Of a stretch of 24,254 nucleotides of DNA, positions 14,418 to 20,430 are shown piece by piece. Made by a program: the position numbers and the translations under genes. Numbering within the stretch: the first letter of the stretch is position 1; each line of letters begins with the position of its first letter. Source of the DNA: an uncultured Dermatophilus sp. (GTDB lineage Bacteria; Actinomycetota; Actinomycetes; Actinomycetales; Dermatophilaceae); assembly GCA_945876925.1 (NCBI GenBank), contig CAMCQD010000002.1, positions 1 to 24,254 of the forward strand. The letters are read 5' to 3'. Below the pieces are notes generated by a model that worked only from the letters and a program-made list of their open reading frames with translations, was not told where the DNA came from and ran no database searches.

Positions 14418-15176
14418 ATGGAAAATGATGTCGTCATCCTGGTCTCGCACGGCACCCGCTCACCCCTGGGACATGCCGCGATCAACGCCCTGACCAGCGC
14501 GGTCCGCGCCCGGCGGCCAGACGTGCGGTTCGCCGCCGGCTACGTCAGCCTGCGCTCCCCGGACCCTGGTGAACTCGTACGCCGCCACGCGGCCGGAGGC
14601 GACGGCTCCCGCATCACCATCGTGCCGGTGCTGCTCTCAGCCGGATACCACGTGCGGGTCGATCTGCGCCGGGCCGCGCACCAGGCCGCCGGGACGCGAG
14701 TGGCTCCCGCGCTGGGCCCGGACCCGCGGATCGCGGACCTGCTGGCCGCGCGGCTCGCCCAGGCCGGGCTGGCACCCGGCGACGGGTACGCACTCACCCT
14801 GGCCAGCGCCGGCTCGCGCGAGGCCGCCGCCGCCCGCGATGTCTCGGCCGACGCCGCCGGCCTGGAACGCCGGCTCGGCCGGGTCGTCACCCGCTCGCAC
14901 ATCGCCGGGCCGGGTCCGGCAACCGGGCAGGTCATCGCGGCGCTGCGAGCGCAGGGATACCCGGTGGCGGTGGCCAGCTACCTGCTCGCCCCCGGCCAGT
15001 TCGCCAGCCGGCTGGCCGGCTCGGGAGCCGGGCTCGTTTCCGATCCGCTGCTGCCGCCGGGCGCGGCGGACGATCCCGCGCTAGTGCCCGGCGAGCTCGT
15101 TGACCTGCTGCTCGACCGGGCCGGGCTGGGGGCAGCCGGGCTCACTGCGAGGAGCGCAGCTGCGGCAGGTCGCTGA
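14418..15176 (+). CDS. sirohydrochlorin ferrochelatase / CbiX-family chelatase
   Basis: Inserts Fe2+ (or Co2+ in the B12 branch) into sirohydrochlorin; cytoplasmic. The 252 residues are two CbiX-like repeats in one chain. Metal-binding His11 lies in LVSHGTR and His78 in LSAGYHVRVD, both typical; the second half has PVAVASYLLAPGQFASRL. The divergent sulfite reductase needs siroheme, so iron is the likely metal. The ATG at 14418 starts the conserved VVILVSHGTR; there is no ribosome binding site, and a -10 motif lies so close that the mRNA may be nearly leaderless. The last 35 bp overlap the end of the convergent methyltransferase gene. Confidence 0.9.
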   Translation: MENDVVILVSHGTRSPLGHAAINALTSAVRARRPDVRFAAGYVSLRSPDPGELVRRHAAGGDGSRITIVPVLLSAGYHVRVDLRRAAHQAAGTRVAPALGPDPRIADLLAARLAQAGLAPGDGYALTLASAGSREAAAARDVSADAAGLERRLGRVVTRSHIAGPGPATGQVIAALRAQGYPVAVASYLLAPGQFASRLAGSGAGLVSDPLLPPGAADDPALVPGELVDLLLDRAGLGAAGLTARSAAAAGR

Positions 15177-16134
15177 CCCCGCCGATGACGATCACCGCCG
15201 GGGAGGTGACCCCCTCGCGGGCCAGCACGGCGGCGGCCTCGCCGATCCGCCCGCGGATCACCCGCTCCGCAGGCGTCGAGCCGCGTTCCACCACCGCGAA
15301 CGGGGTCGCCGGGTCGAGCCCGGCAGCCACCAGGGAGGCTGCGTTCCCGGCCAGGGTGGCCACGCCCATGAGGATGACGATCGTCCCGCCCAGCTGGGCC
15401 AGGGCGGCGCACTCCGCCGGCGGCAGGGGCACATGCCCGGCAATCACCGTGAAGGCATGGCTCACCGAGCGGTGCGTCACCGGGATACCTGCCCCTTCGG
15501 GCACCCCGATAGCCGAGGTGATGCCCGGCACCACGGTGACCGGCACCCCGGCCGCGCGGGCCGCGGCCACCTCCTCACCGCCCCGGCCGAAGACGAACGG
15601 GTCGCCGCCCTTGAGCCGCACCACGTACCGCCCGGCCCGGGCCTGCTCGATGAGGATCTCCTGCGTGCGGGACTGCCGCACCCGGTGATGGCCGGGCTCC
15701 TTGCCCACGTCGATGATCCGGGCGACCGGGGCCAGGCGCTGGACGAGGGCGTGATCGTCGTAGGTGGCCAGCCGGTCGGTGAGCACCACGTCGGCGGCGA
15801 ACAGCTCCTGGCGGGCCCGGACGGTCTGCAGGCCGGGGTCGCCGGGACCGCCGCCGACCAGCACGATCCGCCCGCCGCCCGGGGGCGGGTCCAGCCGCAC
15901 GGCGGCGCGTCCGGGACGCAGGACGGCCAGCAGCGGCGCCCAGGCGGGGTCGCCGCCGGTGACGTCGGCCAGTACCGTGGCCGCGCCGCCGGCGGGGCTA
16001 ACGGGCACAGCCGGGGCGGTCACCTCGGTGACCACCGCGCCCAGTGCCCGCAGACGGGCCGATGCCCAGCGCGCGGCGTCAGCCGGACCGGCGACGATCA
16101 CCGGCACATCCGCCAGCTCCATGTCGAAGAACAC
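15142..16134 (-). CDS. uroporphyrinogen-III C-methyltransferase with degenerate CysG-like N-terminus
   Basis: SAM-dependent methyltransferase making precorrin-2, the branch point to siroheme and B12; 330 residues. The SUMT domain starts near residue 88: VGGGPGDPGLQT (93-104), RLKGGDPFVFGRGGEE (173-188), PGITSAIGVPEGAGIPVTHR (203-222), VILMGV. The first 85 residues (VIVAGPADAARWASARLRALGAVVTEVTAP...) resemble a shrunken Rossmann precorrin-2 dehydrogenase domain but lack its GGG NAD motif and most of its length. The GTG at 16134 is used; an ATG at 16122 is an alternative. Neither has a ribosome binding site, while TACCTT (minus strand, 16146-16141) would place transcription start on the GTG itself. 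It would be called cobA, or cysG if the N-terminus were active. Confidence 0.9.
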   Translation of the reverse strand: MFFDMELADVPVIVAGPADAARWASARLRALGAVVTEVTAPAVPVSPAGGAATVLADVTGGDPAWAPLLAVLRPGRAAVRLDPPPGGGRIVLVGGGPGDPGLQTVRARQELFAADVVLTDRLATYDDHALVQRLAPVARIIDVGKEPGHHRVRQSRTQEILIEQARAGRYVVRLKGGDPFVFGRGGEEVAAARAAGVPVTVVPGITSAIGVPEGAGIPVTHRSVSHAFTVIAGHVPLPPAECAALAQLGGTIVILMGVATLAGNAASLVAAGLDPATPFAVVERGSTPAERVIRGRIGEAAAVLAREGVTSPAVIVIGGVSDLPQLRSSQ

Positions 16135-16179
16135 TTAGGGAAGGTAGCACCGGGCCGCCCCCGCAGGCCTGACCCGCGC

Positions 16180-18666
16180 TCAGATCTGCCGCAGCACCGC
16201 CACCGACCAGGGGTGGACATGGTACGTGCCGCCGGTCACGCGGACCGCGCCGGCGGGCAGGCCCGCGAGCCGGGCGAGCGAGCCGAAAACGTTGCACCGC
16301 GCCTCAGCCCACGCGGCGGTGTCGGCCAGCAGCTCCCAGCCGCGGCTGCCGTGCGGGCCGCGCAGCCCGAACGTCACCGCCTCCCCGGTGAAGTTGATGA
16401 GCAGGAGGAATCCGCCGCCCTTCTCATCCCCGGCGTCGATGAGCACCTGCAGCGCCCGATCGCCCTCGGCGGCCCCGCGCTGCGCGCTCGCGTCCCGGAA
16501 CACGTAGGACACGTCGTCCCCGCCGATCGCCAGGTCGCCCCATTCTGGCTGCCGCAGCTCCGGGCTGGAGGCCCGGAGCAGGGCCAGGGCGCGGGTGTAG
16601 GCGAGCAGGGGATTGACGTCCGGGTCCGTATCGGCGGTACCGAATACGTCGTAATACATTCCGGACTCATCCGGGGCCGCAGGATCGACCGGCAGCGTCC
16701 CGGGCGCGCGGGAGCCAGCCTGTGCCCAGTTGTTCCACATGCCGATGGTGTTCAGCGCCCACGGGTTGTTGTTGCCGTTCTGGCCGCGGCCGTACTCGTC
16801 CCCGAAACCCAGCAACGCCAGCCCCCGGGAGAAGAACAGGATGGCCAGCAGGCTGCGCGCCCGGACGCGGCGCAGCCGCTGATCGCCGCCGCTGTCCCAG
16901 GAGTTGTTGTCGCTCGTGCCGCCGTCAGACGGGCCGAACGGCCACTCCAGCGCGGTGTTGGTGTGCTGGTTGTAGCTGACCAGGTCCATCAGGGTGAACC
17001 CGTCGTGGGCGGTGACGAAATTGACCGACCTGGCCGGCCCGCCCTGGTCGTGGAAGTGCGCCCAGTCGCCGTTGACCTGGTCGATGAAGGCCTGGGTGCT
17101 GCCCGCGCCGCGGCTGAACGCGCGGACCGCATCGCGGAAACGGCCGTTCCACTCCGCCCACCCGTCCGGGAAGTTGCCGACCTCGTACCCCCACAGATCC
17201 CACGCCTCGGCGATGACCTCGATCCCCAGGCGGGCGGCCAGCCCGGCGATCGAGGTGAGCAGCGGGTGCTGCCCGTGGAACTGGCGCTGGCGTTCCCAGT
17301 CGTCCCGGTCCTGCCCGGCCGGGGTGCGCCCGAGCACCGGGGCCAGGTCGAACCGGAAGCCGTCGGCGCCCATCTCGTGCGTCCAGTAGCACAGCGAATC
17401 CAGCGTGAGCCGGCAGGTCGCCTCCGAGGAGAAGTTCATCTGGTTGGACACCCCGGTAGCCCCGTCTACCAGCTGGTTACCGCTGGTGAGCACGTAGTAG
17501 TCCGTGGTCGAGAAGCCGCCCAGCGAGGTGAACGAGACCGAATCGGGGTCCCCGGCCCAGTGGCCGCCCTCGCCGCTGTGGTTGTAGACGACATCGAGGT
17601 ACACCTCGATCCCGGCAGCGTGGAAGGCGGCGACCATCTGCTTGAACTCGCGGGTCGGGCCGCCCGGGGAGCGGTCGCTGGCGTACTCCCGGCTGGGCGC
17701 GAAGTATGCCAGCGTGGCGTAGCCCCAGTAGTTCCCGGGGGCGTCACCGCGCTGCTGCGGTGTACCCGGGGAGGTTGACTGCTGCACCGGCAGCAGCTCG
17801 ATCGTGGTGACGCCGAGGGCCCTGAGATAGCCGGCCAGGTACCCGGCCCCGGCGTAGGTGCCGCGCAGCTCGTCGGGCACATCCGCGACATCTGCGAAAC
17901 CAGCTGCCCCGGAGAGGATCTCGTGCAGCCGGGCGGAGCTGGGGTGGGCGGTGAGCCCGCGCACGTGCGCCTCGTACACCACGGCGTCCTCCGCAGGGCG
18001 GCCCGGACGCTGCCCGGCGGACGTGCCGTCCACGACGTAGACGCCCTTAGGCGCCCACGGCCCGGAGTCCAGCTCGCGCCGGGGGCGGCCCCGGACCAGC
18101 TCGGCACCGGTGGCGAAGATGCCCGCCTCGCCGCCGGCCTGGGCGATCTGCGCAGAGGCGAGATTGTGCGTCACCTCGCGGGCGTAGGGGTCGAACAGCA
18201 CCTTGTTGGGGTTGAACCGGTCCCCGGTGGCACCGGCGTCGCAGATGAACCCGGCTGCGCTGCCGCCGCGGGTCCACGCCGGATCGGCCGGCCAGTTCGG
18301 CCCCCAGCAGCGGAAACCGTACAGCGCCCCCGGTTCCACCCCGTCGATGCGGGCCCGCCAGATGCCGTCCTGGCCGCGGGCGCAGTCGAATTCGGCGCAG
18401 GCATCGGCCCCGGTCGCGGCCGGGTAGAACTCCAGCAGCACCCGGGTGGCGTGCGGGGCGTGCACCGCGAAGGTGACCCCGTCCCCGCCGGGATCGGCTG
18501 CGGACGGCTCCTCCCCGGCCAGCACCGCGGCGGCGGTGAGCACCGGGGTGCTGGCGGCGTGGGCCCCCAGCGGCCAGGTGGCCCCGGCCCAGGTGGCCGG
18601 TTCGTGCGCGGTCAGCGCGCCCGGCCCAGGCTGCGTCCGGCCGGCCAGGTTCGGATCCTGCGACAT
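16180..18666 (-). CDS. glgX: isoamylase-type glycogen debranching enzyme (CBM48 + GH13_11)
   Basis: Hydrolyses alpha-1,6 branches of glycogen; 828 residues, no signal peptide, so cytoplasmic. A CBM48-like domain covers about 60-200, then the GH13 barrel: DVVYNH (358-363), nucleophile Asp440 in GFRFDLAP, acid/base Glu487 in VIAEAWD, and His554/Asp555 in VTAHDGFTL. Several stretches (CWGPNWP, AGFICDAGATGDRFNPNK, APKGVY, LTSGNQ, GPSDGGTS) resemble secreted Pseudomonas isoamylase more than E. coli GlgX. The ATG at 18666 has AGGGG upstream. The 152-bp upstream gap carries short GTTCCGG direct repeats (18683-18703). The glgX symbol is by function; isoamylase is an equally good name. The 46-bp gap to the methyltransferase gene is probably incidental. 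Confidence 0.93.
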   Translation of the reverse strand: MSQDPNLAGRTQPGPGALTAHEPATWAGATWPLGAHAASTPVLTAAAVLAGEEPSAADPGGDGVTFAVHAPHATRVLLEFYPAATGADACAEFDCARGQDGIWRARIDGVEPGALYGFRCWGPNWPADPAWTRGGSAAGFICDAGATGDRFNPNKVLFDPYAREVTHNLASAQIAQAGGEAGIFATGAELVRGRPRRELDSGPWAPKGVYVVDGTSAGQRPGRPAEDAVVYEAHVRGLTAHPSSARLHEILSGAAGFADVADVPDELRGTYAGAGYLAGYLRALGVTTIELLPVQQSTSPGTPQQRGDAPGNYWGYATLAYFAPSREYASDRSPGGPTREFKQMVAAFHAAGIEVYLDVVYNHSGEGGHWAGDPDSVSFTSLGGFSTTDYYVLTSGNQLVDGATGVSNQMNFSSEATCRLTLDSLCYWTHEMGADGFRFDLAPVLGRTPAGQDRDDWERQRQFHGQHPLLTSIAGLAARLGIEVIAEAWDLWGYEVGNFPDGWAEWNGRFRDAVRAFSRGAGSTQAFIDQVNGDWAHFHDQGGPARSVNFVTAHDGFTLMDLVSYNQHTNTALEWPFGPSDGGTSDNNSWDSGGDQRLRRVRARSLLAILFFSRGLALLGFGDEYGRGQNGNNNPWALNTIGMWNNWAQAGSRAPGTLPVDPAAPDESGMYYDVFGTADTDPDVNPLLAYTRALALLRASSPELRQPEWGDLAIGGDDVSYVFRDASAQRGAAEGDRALQVLIDAGDEKGGGFLLLINFTGEAVTFGLRGPHGSRGWELLADTAAWAEARCNVFGSLARLAGLPAGAVRVTGGTYHVHPWSVAVLRQI

Positions 18667-18818
18667 GCCAATTCCCCTATCGGTTCCGGCTGTTCCGGTT
18701 CCGCGCCATGCTGCCATCCCCGGTGGCACACCGCGCGCCCACCGCACGGGGCGGCGGCGTTCACTCCGGCGGGCATTCACTGCCGGGACGAAGGGACGAG
18801 CGCGGCTCTCACGTCCGG

Positions 18819-19274
18819 TCAGCTAGACAGGCGCGCCCTCACGAGCGCCGCGATGCGCCCGCCCTCGGCGCGTCCGGCCGCGGCGGCAGTGGCAGCCTTC
18901 ATCACGGCGCCCATCTGGGCCATGCCGGTGGCACCGGTCGCGGCAATCGCCTCGCCGACCAGGGCGGCGAGTTCCTCGTCGCCGAGCTGGGCGGGCAGGT
19001 AGGCTTCCAGGACGCCCAGCTCGGCCCGCTCCCGGGCAGCGAGCTCCCCGCGGCCAGCCCCGTCGTAGGCCTCCGCCGACTCCCTGCGGGCCTTGGCCTC
19101 CCGGGCGAGCACTCTGAGCACGTCGTCATCGGACAGCTCGCGCGCGCTCGGGCCGGCCACCTCGGCGCTGGACACCGCCGTCAGGGCCATCCTCAGCGTG
19201 GCCATCGTGAGTTCGTCGCGGGCCTTGATGGCAGCGTGTAGGTCGTCCTTCAGCCGGTTCTTCAGTGCGCTCAT
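18819..19274 (-). CDS. GatB/YqeY domain protein
   Basis: A 151-residue, mostly helical protein of the YqeY family, related to the tail domain of GatB of the tRNA amidotransferase. It shows MSALKNRLKDDLHAAIKARDELTMATLRMALTAV, EVAGPSARELSDDDVLRVLAREAKARRESAEAY, and LEAYLPAQLGDEELAALVGEAIAATGA..MAQMGAVMKAATAAAAGRAEGGRIAALVRARL, the full family pattern. Such proteins may bind tRNA; no enzymatic role is established. The ATG at 19274 has CGGGG close upstream. The 54-bp gap above it, to the lipase stop, contains the palindrome GCGCCCGGGCGC. Confidence 0.93.
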   Translation of the reverse strand: MSALKNRLKDDLHAAIKARDELTMATLRMALTAVSSAEVAGPSARELSDDDVLRVLAREAKARRESAEAYDGAGRGELAARERAELGVLEAYLPAQLGDEELAALVGEAIAATGATGMAQMGAVMKAATAAAAGRAEGGRIAALVRARLSS

Positions 19275-19328
19275 ACCCCGATTGTCCCGGAAACCCCGCG
19301 CCCGGGCGCAGCCCGCCCCGCGTCCGGG

Positions 19329-20381
19329 CTACAGCCGCAGGCGGGTGCCGAGCCAGCTAGCCAGGGCGGCGTGGATCCGCTCGCTACCGGTTCCGTGCAG
19401 CAATTCGTGGCGGGCGTGCCGGTAGAGCAGGCAGGTGACGTCCAGCACCCCGGCGGCCCGGGCCAGGCCGGCGGCCCGGCACACCCCGGACCCTCCCGGC
19501 CCGCCCAGCGGGTCGGCATCCCCCGAGACGAACAGCAGCGGCACGTCCGGGTCGAGCCCGGCCAGGTACGCAGGATCGCCCACCCGCCGGACCGCAGCGA
19601 ACAGATCGGCGAAGAACGCCGCCGAGCACGTGAATCCGCACAGCGGGTCGGCCTCGTAGGAGTCCACCACGGCGGTATCGCGGCACAGCCAGTCGTGCGC
19701 GGTCCGGTTGGGGGCGAAGGCCCGGTTGTACGGGGCGAACACCATCGTGTCGAGCAGGACGCTCGCCCGGGCCGGGCCGCCTGCCCGGGCGAGCAGGCGC
19801 GCCAGCGGAACCCCGGCCGCCAGCGCCGCCATCGGCCCGCCGGTGCCCAGGAAGAGGTACGCGCTCACCACCGGGGACTCCTCCCCCGCCTCCGCCCGGG
19901 CGCCCGGGCCGTCACCAGCGTCCTGGCCCGGGCCGGGGCGTCCCCTGCGGCTCAGGCGGACGGCGACATCCCGGGCCAGGAAGGACCCCATGCTGTGCCC
20001 GGCGAGGGCGAGCGGCACCCCGGGCAGAGCGGCGGATACCTGTGCGAGCCGGGCGATCAGGTCACCGGCCAGCAGCTCCCAGCCGCCCTCATCGGCCACA
20101 TGCCCCAGCTGTGCCCCCGCCCCCGTGGCGGTGCGGCCGTGGCCGCGGTGATCGTGGGCGAAGACCCGGTACCCGCGCGCGGCCAGCGACCGGGCGAACG
20201 CGTCGTACCGCCCGGCGTGCTCGCCCATGCCATGGGCCAGGTACACCGCGCCCCGGATGCGGCCGTCCCGGGCCGGCTCCCGGGGCCGCCACTGGTAGGT
20301 GGCCAGCGCGACCCCGTCCGGGCGCGCCTGGGTGCCCCGCACCAGCTCCGTGCCCGCTACCGGGCTCTGCGTGCCTGTCAC
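19329..20381 (-). CDS. alpha/beta hydrolase, monoglyceride lipase / lysophospholipase type
   Basis: Probably hydrolyses monoacylglycerols or lysophospholipids; 350 residues, no signal peptide. The signature AHGMGEHAGRYDAFARSLAARGYRVFAHDHRGHG (49-82) and nucleophile Ser130 in AGHSMGS are clear; Asp290 in SGDADPLGG and His325 in RHARHELLHG complete the triad. A low-complexity Gly/Ala/Arg/Glu stretch (about 146-170) between the nucleophile and the cap is unusual. The GTG at 20381 is chosen for AAGGGG five bases upstream; a GTG at 20387 is too close to that site, and the frame beyond only mirrors the neighbouring gene. It follows the PPDK-like gene by 49 bp and may share its transcript. Confidence 0.9.
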   Translation of the reverse strand: MTGTQSPVAGTELVRGTQARPDGVALATYQWRPREPARDGRIRGAVYLAHGMGEHAGRYDAFARSLAARGYRVFAHDHRGHGRTATGAGAQLGHVADEGGWELLAGDLIARLAQVSAALPGVPLALAGHSMGSFLARDVAVRLSRRGRPGPGQDAGDGPGARAEAGEESPVVSAYLFLGTGGPMAALAAGVPLARLLARAGGPARASVLLDTMVFAPYNRAFAPNRTAHDWLCRDTAVVDSYEADPLCGFTCSAAFFADLFAAVRRVGDPAYLAGLDPDVPLLFVSGDADPLGGPGGSGVCRAAGLARAAGVLDVTCLLYRHARHELLHGTGSERIHAALASWLGTRLRL

Positions 20382-20430
20382 GAGCACCCCTTCCGCCTCG
20401 CCCCCGCCGCGCCTGCGCCCCTGTCCGTGC

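Noticed and set aside
15100..17778. 892-codon open frame on the plus strand opposite the methyltransferase and debranching genes
   Set aside because: It is the antisense of two well-supported genes, spans their intergenic gap, and its product is Arg/Gly/Pro/His-rich low-complexity sequence with no recognisable domain. Long antisense frames are expected in GC-rich DNA.
18683..18703. Short GTTCCGG direct repeats upstream of the debranching gene
   Set aside because: Two copies and a partial third of a GC-rich heptamer are too short to support an operator call on their own.
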